A stretch of 64,000 bases of DNA from Phytoseiulus persimilis (lineage: Eukaryota > Arthropoda > Arachnida > Mesostigmata > Phytoseiidae): positions 33,812,723 through 33,876,722 of the forward strand of contig CM075103.1 of NCBI GenBank assembly GCA_037576195.1. Direction: 5' to 3'. A program made the translations under genes and the position numbers. Below the pieces are notes generated by a model. The model worked only from the letters and a program-made list of their open reading frames with translations, was not told the DNA's origin and did no database searches. Of the stretch, positions 41,215 through 51,884 are shown piece by piece. The stretch's first letter is position 1; each line of letters opens with the position of its first letter.

Positions 41215-42085
41215 GGTGCGCACCCATTCGCCTGAAATCCTATTGGCCAGAAAACCCATTCGCGTGAAAACCCATTGGCCCGAATTCTTCGAGAGCTTCC
41301 CGTGCGAGAGCGAAGCTTCTACGCGCAGCACGGAGCCGTCGCGCTATCAAGCGACATCTCGTTCCCTCCAGATAGCTTGCTCTACGTGACAATTCTGACG
41401 AGAGCTGAGACGCTTATACGAAACTGTGTGAGGGGACTGCATATACTGCATCCAAGGAGTAATCCGGAGTCCGATACTTACGCATAAACCCCCAACCATG
41501 CCCTGGGTATCAGACTGGTATACATGCGAATGGTTGATAGCCTACTTGTCCATTCCACCGTCTGAAATCTGAAACATCATCCGTATTCAGACGGTATGTG
41601 CATCATAGAAACGATCATTCTGTGGTTCCACATAGAAGACCAAGATGGTATGCTTCATTCTATCACTGAAAGTCTTTATTATAATTTCACACTTTTATTC
41701 ACCGAGCAAACCTACAATTGTATCCTGTTCCCTGTCGTTTCATGGAACACTACAGCCGTAACATTAATTCGAATCTCACACTTGTGCAGAGAATCGGGAG
41801 TTTACCTACGAGCGGACCTCGATTTCCGGATTGCTCAAATCCATCTCCAGAGCACTCTTAAGTTCCAATCCCAATTTTCCGAGAGTTCGAAATCCTGAAG
41901 TCCGGAAATTCGTGTCTATTTGTCTACCTGTCGGCGGAATCAGCGCTGCGCGTAGAAGCCTTGCTAGCCCACTCTCTGAATTTTCGGGCAAGCCGGTTTT
42001 CAGGCTAACGGGTTTTCAGGTCAATGGCTCTTTGAGGCCAATGGGTATTCGGGCGAATAGGATTTCAGGCCAATGGGCTGTAATC
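41215..42085. mobile_element. 871-bp non-coding element with fold-back ends and 8-bp duplication (copy B)
   Basis: It is bounded by GTTCTCGT at 41207-41214 and 42086-42093; copy A has one uninterrupted GTTCTCGT (11883). The left end holds direct repeats of CCCATTCGCCTGAAA and CCCATTGGCCTGAAAA type. The right end holds the same words inverted (TTTTCAGG, CCAATGGGC). Iterated inverted ends suggest a Foldback-like structure, while the 8-bp duplication points to hAT or P-type mobilisation. No ORF of note lies inside, so it is non-autonomous. A shared long inner AATTCTTCGAGAGCTT...CTCTGAATTTTCGGGC inversion extends the arms. Confidence 0.85.
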
Positions 42086-42610
42086 GTTCTCGTCTGCTCG
42101 GTCGGCGGTCACGAAAGGGCATCTCCGCGGAGTCGATTCCGGCGGATTCCGTATGGCGTTATGACCGCCAACCGAGGCGCGTGCTAGAATGACCGATATT
42201 TTATTGATTTGAAGCAGCCTCGGATCTCCCGTGGCAGGATACATCGACATACAGGAGAATATGAGAGAGCACTGGAGACAGGGGCGAGTACCACATCATG
42301 AATACAACGGATAGATAACCAAAAACACACCATGGGACAAGGGTCCCCCGGACGAGCTGCCGAGGAAAACTTGGATACCGGTGCTTGAGCCGCGTAGATG
42401 AGAGAAAGACTTGGAAACGCGAACAGAATAAACTCTGGAGCTACACACTTGAGATGGGTCATCTATCGCCGACCCGTGTCTCTTCGATCCTTATGCTGGT
42501 GTTTCTATTGTGTGGTGACTGTGTAATGATCTGCTCCAAGCACTTCGCACATTGGCTCCGCTGCCGGCTCGGATTCTTCTCCGGGTTCAGCCTAGGACTC
42601 TGGCTGCGAT

Positions 42611-42794
42611 TTAATCTCGAATCTTTCTTTGAGTTGCCTCGGTGAGAGCAAGCTTGAACTCTGCCATGAAAGGATCCTCGACCCGACCGTGGGCAAGTCG
42701 ATCCACCATTGACTCAGCTGTGAAGTAGGCATCCATATTTGAACGAAGCTGTATCGGGGGTTCGATGATTCTTTCTTTTACGTTCGCACCGAGC
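42611..42794 (-). pseudogene. Conserved unknown ORF, C-terminal part (copy B)
   Basis: Same frame and stop position as in copy A: LELGANVKERIIEPPIQL, SNMDAYFTAESMVDRLAHG, MAEFKLALTEATQRKIRD. The continuation on the other side of the hAT element is at 46615-46680 (RSVTLRVPVNEKD). The frame is preserved in three copies despite an inserted transposon, implying it was intact when the block duplicated or soon before. Confidence 0.5.
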
Positions 42795-43151
42795 TCCAGG
42801 TCTAGGCCCTGATTTTCGAAAATACGGTCCGTACCGTATTACGGTAATACGAACCGTACACATTTTACGGTCCGTACTGTGATACGGCGCTACGGACCGT
42901 ATTATTGATGCGGACCATGCCGTAGTACGGTAGTACGGAGTACGGTCTCAGACTCGAATGCCTGGAAAGCCCCGACCAGCGCACGGGATCATTCTCGTGA
43001 GTAATGTGCTCGCTCTTCGCTCAGCATTCCCCGATATGACATCCTAGACGATTCACGAAGTTCAATGTCAGTCGGAACATAAGTTCCCCAGATCAGGAAT
43101 CAGAACTCTATCAGTCCAAAAAGCATACAGTGACGAATTTGATTGGACCAT

Positions 43152-43553
43152 TCAGAATCCGTATTTGGTCCTGAATTCTTTGAGTTGTTTGTTTCGAGCG
43201 AAGGAGTTCGTTAAGAATAGATGATCGGAGAAATGAACGTCGTCAAGACTGTTTTGGCCATAGCGACGAGCGTGCCGCGCCCGGCTGGATGAGCGTTCCG
43301 AGGGAACGCATGTAGGCTGCAATGTTTCCATGGTTGCAACAAGTAATCTCGGCAAAGTTTCGAAACCCTGCTCGAATAAATTCATCAACATCCGTGGTGT
43401 TATTGTGGCGTTGATTCGGCTTCTTCGTTTCCTGAGTAGCGAAGCTTGGAAAGAATCCAGAGGTGTCTCGGATGGCTCCAGCGGGGTAGTAGGCGGCCGA
43501 TCGACGCCGTCAGTCACGATCAGAGTCATAGTGAAGTAAGCAATGGAGCTCAA
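43152..43553 (-). pseudogene. hAT transposase C-terminal domain (copy B)
   Basis: This is the best-preserved version of the hAT remnant: TTPLEPSETPLDSFQAS, FEQGFETLPRLLVATMETLQ, TCVPSERSSSRARHARRY, NSLDDVHFSDHLFLTNSF and a stop. VPSER and the terminal LxxxxFxDHLFL pattern are those of the hAT dimerisation domain. It is about 130 codons long, against 500-700 for complete hAT transposases. The empty BEL target ATAGT lies just before its first residues. Confidence 0.75.
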
Positions 43554-43839
43554 GGGCGTTCAGAGGAATTTTGTAAGCAACCTCATCATCCAAAGATCTA
43601 CTCTGCAGCTAGTCCTTATTCGACATCTGGCTCACAAAGCTGCATTTGGACCGATGGAGTTCTGATTCCTGATCTGGTGAACCTATGTTCCGACTGACAT
43701 CAAACTTCGTCAATCGTCTAGGATGTCACATAAGGGAATGCTGAGCGGAGAGCAAGCACACTACGCACGAGAATGATCTCGTGAGTCATCTCCTGCGCTG
43801 GTCGGGGCTTTCCAGGCATTCGAGTCCTGGCGATCTCCA

Positions 43840-44123
43840 GGCATGTTGCCGCCGTTCAACATGACGTCCCTCGGTTGCTTTCTCTGTCGGCTCCCCGGCT
43901 CTTGTGCACCGGTGAATGCAATAACCTGTGTCACTTGGGGTGTACATCCTCGGACGACGATGGAACACCCGATGTCGAACCTACATGCTCTTCCTGCAAG
44001 ACTGTGAGCAAAGTTCTGGACAGCCACATCTACAAGCGGCTTGGAGGTGTGTTCACTGTCATGATGGGACAGCAGCTCAAAACTCAGCAAGTTCTCGCTG
44101 AAAACTTCAACCACTTGCGTTAG
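43840..44123 (+). pseudogene. CR1-like ORF1, N-terminal zinc-finger part
   Basis: The frame before the stop reads LLCTGECNNLCHLGCTSSDD then EPTCSSCKTVS, a Cys/His cluster of the PHD/esterase-type finger that opens many CR1-group ORF1 proteins. The first Cys pair (CFLC) sits in a neighbouring frame, so a frameshift lies near 43885. QLKTQQVLAENFNHLR precedes the stop at 44121, and a new ATG at 44133 continues with more coiled-coil-like sequence. Confidence 0.6.
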
Positions 44124-44132
44124 AACGCATCA

Positions 44133-44855
44133 ATGCAGGAACTAATCCTGCTTCTGGAGTCCCGGCTCCATGAACTCCTGGGGGAAGGATCCTGCGTGGG
44201 GCGATCAGATGGCCCGGCCGTATGGGTGAAAAAGCATCATCAATCTGCCCTTCCGCGGGTTAGTGGAAAGGGAGCAACAACACCGGCCAAATGTAAGCAG
44301 AAACCTCTGCTCCGTGGATCGGCTCGGGAGCCTACTGTCGTGGCGCATTGTGTGGTGACTCACAAGCCGAAGCCTTCTAATCGTGGAACGGCTGGGGTGC
44401 CCGCCAATGTGTCACGTGGTTCCGTCAGTTGTAATGTGACTAGGGATGCCGCTGACTCTGTGGACATCCAGGCCGCCTCGACAGCTGTTGCACCCAAACA
44501 TGGACTTCCGGGGCATTCCATTGCTGCCACACGTATCGGGACGAGCCAGGGTACGACTTCCCGCCCGCGTTCGATGGAACAGAAGGCACGACGGCCCGCC
44601 TCCACTGGTACGGCTCGAGCTTCCCTTTCATTCGGAGCGGCGCCAAAGAGGAAACGTGAGCAGGTGTCGATAATCTTCGTTTCGGGCGTTGAGCGATCGG
44701 TCACCGCGGCACAGATGCTCGACTATTGCATGACGATTTCTGCAGATGTCATGCAAGTCTCGAGGTTTGTGGCCAAGAGTGAGAACCAGACCTACTCCTC
44801 ATTCGTGATCAAGGTTCCGCGTGAAGAGTCTGAGCTTTTCCTCAGTTCGGACTAA
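44133..44855 (+). pseudogene. CR1-like ORF1, central and C-terminal part
   Basis: MQELILLLESRLHELLGEG is a short leucine-rich helix, followed by a Pro/Thr/Arg-rich disordered region of about 150 residues. VSIIFVSGVERSVTAAQMLD to TYSSFVIKVPREESELFLSS is the RRM-like C-terminal domain found in CR1-group ORF1 (family pattern FVSRLxxxxT...SSFKVxVP). The TAA after LSSD is premature: the frame goes on WAVDMIYKPFTRNLDPSKLV. In copy C the corresponding codon is open, which shows the stop is specific to copy B. The protein would bind RNA. Confidence 0.7.
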
Positions 44856-45029
44856 TGGGCGGTCGACATGATCTACAAACCCTTCACGAGAAATCTGGAC
44901 CCTTCAAAGCTGGTTGAGACAGTTGGACCGCCTGGAGCCATCCTCTCGGATGTCATCATCCCAGGATGCCCTTCCGTCGCACTCACGGATTCCGAATGAC
45001 TCGGCCGTAGTTATGAACGTGACTGCTGT

Positions 45030-46267
45030 CAGAACGTTTCCGACTCGACTGAGTCGCCTATCCGCAAACTCAACTGTGTATTCCTCAATGCTGCAGATCT
45101 CGCCAAAAACGGTGCGCTGGACGATCTCAGAGTACGGGCGATCTTAGGTGGAATCGACGTCATTTGCGTCTGTGAGACATTTACTCACGATGGTGTCTCC
45201 TCAGGTGAGCTCTCACTTGATGGCAAATACGAGGTTTTCCGTCGGGATCGTGTTGGCTCCAGGGGAGGAGGCGTATGCGTGTTAGTTCGTAAGCCTTTGC
45301 TTTGCTCTCATGTCGACTCTCCCTCCTCCGCTGAGGTCTCAGCTGTTGACTTTCTTCTTGATGATCTCTCGTTCCGACTTGTGTGTGCCTATATCTCACC
45401 TTCCGGGTCGGCAACAAATGCAAAAGATGCCGACCGTGAGCTTGAGCGACTGTGCCAGGTGCCGCAGCCGTTACTCATCGTTGGTGATTTTAATATTCCC
45501 GATATGAATTGGCTTCATAAGACTTCCCCTGGCAACGAAAACAAGGAGCAGATTTCCTTGGTTTCTGCATTGTCAATGGCCTTCATCAGATGATCGAGGA
45601 GCCCACTCGTCTCATCTCTAACAATCCTCTCGATCTGCTACTGACAAATGAACCAGACCTCGTGCAGAATCTTCGAATCATCCCTTCTCCTGTACGGAGT
45701 GATCATTCTGCTATCTCCTTCTCAATCGAGTGTCATTCAGAGAACACGATCTTGGAGTCGCGACCCGATTTCTTCAGGGGACGTTACGACCTGATGTGTG
45801 ATGCTCTCGCTGAGTGTGATTGGACAGATCTTTTTCATCATTGTGCTGATGTGGAGGACATGCAGAGCAGACTGTGTGACCTTCTACATAGTCTCGTTGA
45901 TGAATTCGTCCCACGCAGACTCCCTGGTTCACACCGTCCGAGCGTTCTTGATTCCCATATTGAGGCCATCAACCGCAAGCTCATGACAACCACTGATACG
46001 TGGTCCATTCAACGACTGAAGACAAAACTCTCCAAGGCAGTCAAGCGTCAACGTATTCTATCGGAATCCAAACTATCCATCACCAACGCAAAGGAATTCT
46101 ATCAATATGTCAACAAGCGCCTCAAGGGTCGGAACACCGTATCCACTCTTCGATGTGGATCCGAAGTTATAACGGAACCCTCCGCCCAAGCTGCCATCTT
46201 CCGCAACTTCTTCGCCGAGGTTTTTAACCCACCTCCCGTCCGACCATTATATGATTCTCCGGTGTAG
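45030..46267 (+). pseudogene. CR1-like ORF2 endonuclease and linker
   Basis: The frame begins RKLNCVFLNAADLAKNGALD. DVICVCETFTHDG carries the metal-binding Glu, then GGGVCVLVRKPLL, LLIVGDFNIPDMNW, and after a frameshift near 45565 NPLDLLLTNEPDLVQN and RSDHSAISFSIE with the catalytic Asp-His. The linker ends NAKEFYQYVNKRLKGRNTVS and QAAIFRNFFAEVFNPPP, which normally lead straight into the RT. Here the frame stops at 46265 and the element's 3' end follows within 150 bp. The RT domain is therefore deleted. Confidence 0.85.
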
Positions 46268-47383
46268 GAAAGGCGTCCACCGTTAGTTTTCTCTGAGGAG
46301 AATGTTGCTGAAATGTCTCTCCAGACTCCATTGACCTCCCTCGAATTGTAAATCTTCATGAGAATGATGAACCTTTATTTCACGAATGAAGAGATCTGAA
46401 CCATGAACCATGAGTCTGAGACCGTACTCCGTATTACCGTACTACGGTACGGTCCGCATCAATAACACGGTCCGTAACGCCGTTTCACAGTACGGACCCT
46501 ATTATGAGTACGGTCCGTATCACCGTGATACGGTACGTTCCATATTATAATACGGACCGTAATTTGGAAAATCAGCCGTATTCCGTACTGCGTAGTGCAG
46601 GGTCTATCCAGGTCCTTCTCATTCACGGGAACTCGCAGTGTCACACTTCTGGACAATTTATGCACAGTGCTCAAGTTTCCGTTGTATTATACCAGTTTTC
46701 CCCTCTGCGGAGGAAATAGTTACATGTTGATGCCGGAGAGCTGTAAACAATTCGTTGAGTGTCTGAAGGTGTCGGCCACAGACAGTCAAGCCGTTGCACC
46801 CATTTCATATCGCGGAATTGATCGAATGGATGCGACTGGCTATTGGCGCTTAACGTCACGTCCCATTCCCAAGCTCGGGAAGTCTGGTTCAATCTGACCC
46901 AGCTTCTGGGGATCTGTAGAGGTGACTTCTGGGGTCCATGGCGGTGACTCCGAGAACGATCTGCAGTTTCACTGGGGTCCATGGACGTGATCATATATGC
47001 TCAAACCGATCTCGGAATCATCTTCAGGGACCTCAGAGTGTGCGGTCAGATCGACCCCGGAATAAGCTTCTTGGACCCCAAAAAGAATGGTCTCATCGAG
47101 GCGAATCATCTCAAGAGTATGGTGAGAACGACGGGGAAGTATGATCGGACCGGGACGGAGTCATTCTCAAATTCGTGGCTTGAGAAGCAATGACTCGAAT
47201 CGGTGGCGTTGCTGTATTTCGATATACAGGTAGCTTCTATCTCAATGTCCGAGGATTTCATGTATACATGTGTTTCGAGAGAAGTTCTAGCAGACCTTCC
47301 TGGGGGGTGATAATCCTGACGGCCGCCTACTCAGAGGACCAATCAAAACGACCATCACATCTCCCAAACAACCCCTGCAGAAC

Positions 47384-47389
47384 TATAAA
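47384..47389 (+). promoter_or_regulatory. TATA box of the acidic ORF, copy B
   Basis: TATAAA lies 84 bp before the ATG at 47468, exactly as in copy A. Confidence 0.55.
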
Positions 47390-47467
47390 GCATGATCTCG
47401 GCGAGCGCAAAGCACAGAACTCAACATTTCGCCTCTGTACTGACATCGTCTCACACCTAGACTGAAG

Positions 47468-47863
47468 ATGAACAGCAACGACCAAACCATGTCGGAAACA
47501 TCGGCTTCACCTGAGGAGCCCGTGGTCTCCTACGACCACCTGGAGAGCCTCGACATCGTTCTTGACGTGGAAGTTGAGACCTCCGAGGTTCTAGCCGAGC
47601 GGGAACTGTCCTCGGACGAAGATGACGACGAACCGCAGCAGCTCAAACCAGAGGTCAGAGAAGTGTTCGGCTATCTCATAGTGGTCGACCCAAGGCTCTT
47701 GCAACAGAGCGTTCACTGGCCTGATGAGTCGAGCGACAGCTCGGACTCAGAGATGGAGAGCGATTTCGACAGCGACAGTGAGCCCATGTCGGTTTGTGCC
47801 ACGGGCAGTGCGTCGCCGAGCTCAAACGAGCCCAAAGTTCTAGTCCAGAGACTCCACTATTAG
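47468..47863 (+). CDS. 131-residue acidic Ser-rich protein, copy B
   Basis: Same length and ends as 21036-21431. I count about seven substitutions out of 131 (for example F/S in YDHL context, T/K before PEV, D/V before FGY, Y/H before WPD, T/S before VCA, R/Q before RLHY). The TAG is in the same place, and the same in-frame DVKVLETLLDC continuation follows. Preservation of the frame in both copies may reflect selection or simply recent duplication. Confidence 0.5.
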   Translation: MNSNDQTMSETSASPEEPVVSYDHLESLDIVLDVEVETSEVLAERELSSDEDDDEPQQLKPEVREVFGYLIVVDPRLLQQSVHWPDESSDSSDSEMESDFDSDSEPMSVCATGSASPSSNEPKVLVQRLHY

Positions 47864-47962
47864 GACGTCAAAGTGCTGGAGACGCTGCTCGATTGTGTGA
47901 ACGGAGATAGCCACCCGTGTTTCCGATGCGAGTATGCGTCTCTGAATGATTTTGTCTAATTA

Positions 47963-47968
47963 AATAAA
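47963..47968 (+). terminator. Poly(A) signal after the acidic ORF, copy B
   Basis: AATAAACTATGTG as in copy A, again followed by a T/G-rich stretch (TGTGTCCTGTTGTGTTTCC). Confidence 0.5.
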
Positions 47969-48139
47969 CTATGTGAATTACCAGTTTCGTTACAATCAAT
48001 GTGTCCTGTTGTGTTTCCATGATGAATCAGATGGTCCGCCGCCGTCAGCTCTTGACTCGCTTTCCATGAATAAATCGGTAGTTTAAATCCAAGAGGTTCT
48101 TGGGCGGCACTTCTTATGGGGCAGCCCTCACTCCGAACA

Positions 48140-48866
48140 GTCGGGTGAATCCTTGACCCTTATACAAACCCTGAGGAGTTGAGAGAACTTTTCGGGGACG
48201 TAGTATACATGGGCCTTTAAGAATATCCTAGTATTGAGCTTCATTGGAGCACGAGCTGTTTCTATAAGAATTACGTAGTGTTTCGAAGCATGAGCCGGAA
48301 CGGGTTCCAATCACTGCTTCGGTTCGTGCACTTTTCGAGTGAAATCTGCCCCTCGAACGTAGTGCCGGAGCTAGCCAAGCCATATTTCGATGAGGGACGA
48401 ACCCCAATTCACCTCTGTTACTCTCGCGAGAGAAACTCTACGACGAAGTACACATCTTGTCGGTACCGTGCGCAAGAACGGGGAGCATCTGCCGCGATGC
48501 GTCGTGGACGCTCAATCCCACCGAAATCAAATTATTCGCAAGGCATCGACCGACGGAATAGTTGCCGGTAAATGGAAGGATGAACGGGATACCTCCTTCC
48601 TGACTACGAAGCATGATCCACGCATGGTGGATTCTGGGAATTAGAGGAGAGATGGCTCTCGAAAATCACACCGGGTGTCATCCTTGAGTATGACAAGACA
48701 AAGCAAGGCGTAGACTTGTCAGATCAGCTGGCGAGCTTCTGTTCGCCCCCTAAGGAACACAATCCGGTGGTATCACAAGATCGTGTTCAAACCAATCCTG
48801 GATACAGCTGTCGTAAACTCGAGAATTCCAAGAGAATCAAAGAAACTCACGGGGAACAATGGAGCA
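48140..48866 (+). pseudogene. piggyBac transposase fragment (copy B)
   Basis: This is collinear with 21715-22440: PEELRELFGDVVYMGL, NGFQSLLRFVHFSS, NVVPELAKPYFDEG, shift, TSVTLARETLRRSTHLVGT, DGIVAGKWKDERD, KQGVDLSDQLASFCS, and a WYHKIVFKPILDTAVVNS-like segment near 48770. The same internal deletion removes the first catalytic Asp block, so the deletion predates the A/B duplication. Confidence 0.8.
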
Positions 48867-49229
48867 CCGTGAGGTGTCGCGTCACACAGTTTGACGACCC
48901 CTGGCGTAGACAAATTTATTGATAGAGTGGAGGCTTCGATCTCCCCTGAAGAAGTGAGCTCTTGTTCGACGCCCTGAACAGACTCCGGCGTATCCGCCGT
49001 TCTAGCAAGCTGATCCTCTGAAAGAGTCCTAGGGAGAAGGAGGGCGAAGTTGCGGGTGAGCCGAGCGAAGTGTTGCGGGATCTTCTCAGAATCTAGACTC
49101 ATCCGACTCGATTGGGTCTCCTCGCTCCTCTTGGCTTCAAAGGTATCACGCGTGGTACCAATAGGCGGCCACGTTTTCGTTCACGAGCGAAAAAGTGGAT
49201 CTTTCAAGTTTTACTGGGCGCTAAAAGCA
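48867..49229. other. No gene; probable 5' region of the following LINE
   Basis: No plus-strand ORF with homology. The stretch directly precedes the LINE ORF1 and could be its 5' UTR. A short word shared with the unknown repeat at 38471 is present near 48957. Confidence 0.35.
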
Positions 49230-50614
49230 CCTTGTGACGTGTAAAACGGTGATTCGTGTCTGTGGGAAGAGTTCGCAAGCCCACGAGCATCCGTTGTCTG
49301 GGTATGTCAGACGACACAAACATGTCAGATCAGGCCTACCTTTAGGCATTCATGTCCGTGACAAATTCACTGTAATCGCCACAGCCCTGGCGGCAGAAGT
49401 AGGACAGTGTTGCGTCATAGGCAACCTGGATGCAAAGCTGGAGGCCTGGGAAGACAAATACCTGGCGTCCTTCACGACGGCCGACGGAAAGGCAACGGAG
49501 AATGTTCAATTCTGGTCGGGCCTAGACGAAGCACAGCCAAGGGTCGCGGATCTTGAGTTGAAACTCCAAGCTCATGAGGAACAGGCCGCCAACCTCAAGC
49601 ACAGATCGAACTCGACAAGGTGGAAACTGCCGAGCTTTCTGGTAAAATCGCGGCACAGAGAATCACAGATGCGATTTCTGAGATCGCACTCGATGAAGTG
49701 CTCGAGGCGTGTAGAGAAAAACTGTCCGAAGTATTCGCGTCAGTGTGAACGGATCAGGCCTACAGAAAGCTACGGCATCCTGAAGCCTCGCAGCCAGAGC
49801 TCGACCCACAGAGAAACTTTGAGGGGGACTATGTATTCAGTGAGCTCAAAGTGGAGCAGGATATGCTTGTCGCTGTCGTGGTCAGCAGCTCGAGGCAGTT
49901 TTGGAACGACTTCCCCGACCACAAACTACATGTATTTGTGCATATGGGAGCAGGAGATATTGAGAAATCCCTCAATAATACGACTCCCGTTGGTGTTGAA
50001 GACGTGGTGGGTGAAATCATTGAACCACTAGCCGAGCTGAATGCCCAGAAGACAAATATACTCTCGTTGACGTGGTGCACCATGATTAGGGCTGTACGTT
50101 CATCCCGGCATTTTGCCCGGGAATCCGCCTCGGAGCGCGGGTTTTCTGTCGGGGAGAGCAAACAGCTGGAGGAGAAAAGGTTAGCCAGGCGCAGAGAACT
50201 CCTGAAAATGAAGCGCGTCCTTTAAACAGGCGATACGCCAGGCACAGAGCACAAATCTGGGATGATTCAAACACGGAAGATGAGATGGCTGGGCTCAGTA
50301 AAACCGATGATGCTCGGAATCCGTCAGGGAAGGATAGAGCTGACGAACGTGCCTCTCATGTGGTCCCACACCGAAAGACGCAGGGTGCGGCTGGTTGGAC
50401 GGGAGGCACCTTCACATCGGAGCCTTTCCGGAAACCCAAGGGTTATCAGGGCCAACAGAGGTCCCCCGCACAAGCCAGGCCCAATTTGTCCTGGGAACAT
50501 CCTAACAAACACGGACGTCGCGGCGAATCGGAACCCAGTGCGGCTTGGAAACGCCCCCGCTCTCAAGTCATCGATAGACTGACAAGACCGAGTGACGGTG
50601 GGCCCTCGACGTAG
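49230..50614 (+). pseudogene. LINE ORF1 related to the one at 3.2-4.6 kb
   Basis: Beginning near 49234 the product has coiled-coil-like sequence (AQPRVADLELKLQAHEEQAA). It then shifts frame near 49605 and continues IELDKVETAELSGKIAAQRI with a TGA near 49746. LHVFVHMGAGDIEKSL and GVEDVVGEIIEPLAELNAQK followed by ILSLTWCTMI match HIICHAGRAEV and VEDIAARIIKPLVELKAK then VLSVTWCTLV in the first LINE's ORF1. A basic Arg/Pro-rich tail ends at 50614. It is a separate, more decayed member of a related family. Confidence 0.8.
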
Positions 50615-50789
50615 ACGGTGCCGATTGGAGGCAACAATCCTGCGAAGTTGAGGCTTCAACGAGAGTTGCCCGAACCATGCATGAAGACCACAGCGCTTCC
50701 AGGAAAGCCGATACACTGTGAATAGATATGGAACAAGTTCTGTCAATAAAATACGTATTTCATTCCTCAATACGAATGATACTCAATCC

Positions 50790-50880
50790 AGTGTAGCCTA
50801 ATCGGCTTCCATATTTTCCATGAACGTGATGTGGACGTCTTGGTGCTCTGCGAGACAAGACTGGCCATTAATTTCTGAGA
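50790..50880 (+). pseudogene. Start of the same LINE's ORF2 endonuclease
   Basis: The plus strand reads FHERDVDVLVLCETRLAIN followed by a stop. LVLCETRL is the metal-binding Glu motif that opens APE-type endonucleases (LVSETRL in the first LINE). The sequence loses homology immediately afterwards, so only about 20 codons remain. Confidence 0.65.
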
Positions 50881-51430
50881 CTCGGAACTCGGAAAATTAT
50901 CTCCGACTCGGAAACGCAGATCCACCATCAAGGGTCGTTTCCAACCTTCCGGAATCATTCAAGAAATAATTTCCGGTTTGTGCATGAGAAACTGAGCATT
51001 TATAGGAGGATACTTCCGACACTTTCGACTTGGCATCTCGAGAGTTTAAAGTTAGGAGCATCGGGTGTCTCACGCATGCCCTGTGGGCTCTGAATGATGG
51101 TTCTGATGTTGGCGACGGATATTCGCTAATTGAGTGATATGGCTGACACCGAGCTTGTGAGCTCGCCTCGAGATTCGACGATGTCGCGATGTGCGCGCTG
51201 GAGAAGCTTCATTTCTCCCGCACAAAGCAATCACCTAATACAACAGAGTTTGATCTCCGCAATTTTCTCTCTATTGAGACCAACTCAGCTGTCCACGGCT
51301 GAAGAACTCAACTCAGTTGCGACGGATTGCAAATGGGACTGGGAGAGCACTCCTCGGCATCTATAATCGTCTGTTGAACGATAAGATCAAAGCCACACAG
51401 GACAACGACCCAGTGGATGGGATTGCTAGT
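50881..51430. other. No recognisable gene
   Basis: Short ORFs only, without recognised motifs or visible repeats. Confidence 0.35.
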
Positions 51431-51790
51431 GAGAACTCACTCGAATTGAATGGAGTCGAGGGGTCGAGAACAACTACCGTCCACATTCGACAATAGTAAG
51501 AGATCCGCCCTCCTGGCACTTGCCAGAGCTGGAGGTCTCATTACGAAAAAGTATTGGTCCCCTTCCTCCGCCAACCCGGGACCGACATGCAACAGATGTG
51601 GCATCAGCGTGGTTACATAGGACATGTGATATTCCAGTGTAACGATGCACACCAAACGATGGATGATCTCCTGGGACTGTACAAGGCAATGTATTGATCT
51701 GCCGTGGGAGCAACAAAACGACTCCTGGAAAAATGGGAGGGTGGAAACTTGGGATCTGCTAGGCTCGCTCGCGCTTGAAGGTAAGGGCTG
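51431..51790 (+). pseudogene. LINE C-terminal tail with CCHC knuckle
   Basis: NPGPTCNRCGISVV continues, after a one-base shift, as GHVIFQCNDAHQTMDDLLGL and then, past a stop, SAVGATKRLLEKWEGG. The C-x2-C...H-x4-C layout followed by a helical segment is the usual end of R1/I-group LINE proteins. No RT is attached upstream. Confidence 0.5.
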
Positions 51791-51884
51791 ATGTGCATGG
51801 ATTTCATACAACCGTAAATTCTCGAACCGTAGGGCGGGCTTCATTGGACAGGCTATCTCTGACAGGAAGGTGGGTCTCGATAAT

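Larger units (their letters stand above)
43827..46411 (+). mobile_element. CR1-like LINE, RT region deleted, inserted in hAT B
   Basis: It is bounded by GAGTC (43822-43826 and 46412-46416); copy A has the uninterrupted hAT sequence with a single GAGTC at about 19797. It contains ORF1 and the endonuclease of a CR1-group element but no RT. The 3' end carries TGAACCATGAACCATGAG, a short repeated tail of the kind CR1-group elements end with. Internal loss of the RT, with both ends kept, implies an internal deletion after or during insertion. Copy C carries the same insertion. Confidence 0.8.
42803..46606. mobile_element. hAT element, copy B (with nested LINE)
   Basis: It starts TAGGCCCTG and ends CAGGGTCTA with TCCAGGTC on both sides (42795-42802 and 46607-46614), the same insertion as copy A. 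Subterminal TACGG/CCGTA arrays are at about 42823-42945 and 46424-46590. Subtracting the nested LINE (43827-46411) leaves about 1.21 kb, matching copy A's 1.20 kb. Confidence 0.85.
40552..48866 (+). repeat. Composite repeat, copy B
   Basis: Similarity with copy A begins within the LINE-tail segment (A 8703). After about 190 bp the sequence jumps to the beginning of the BEL gag (A about 11375), so copy B has lost roughly 2.5 kb of LINE tail and gag. From there it follows copies A and C through the conserved ORF, hAT and piggyBac to the shared end near 48866. It holds the 871-bp element and the CR1-like LINE, and lacks the BEL insertion. Confidence 0.9.
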
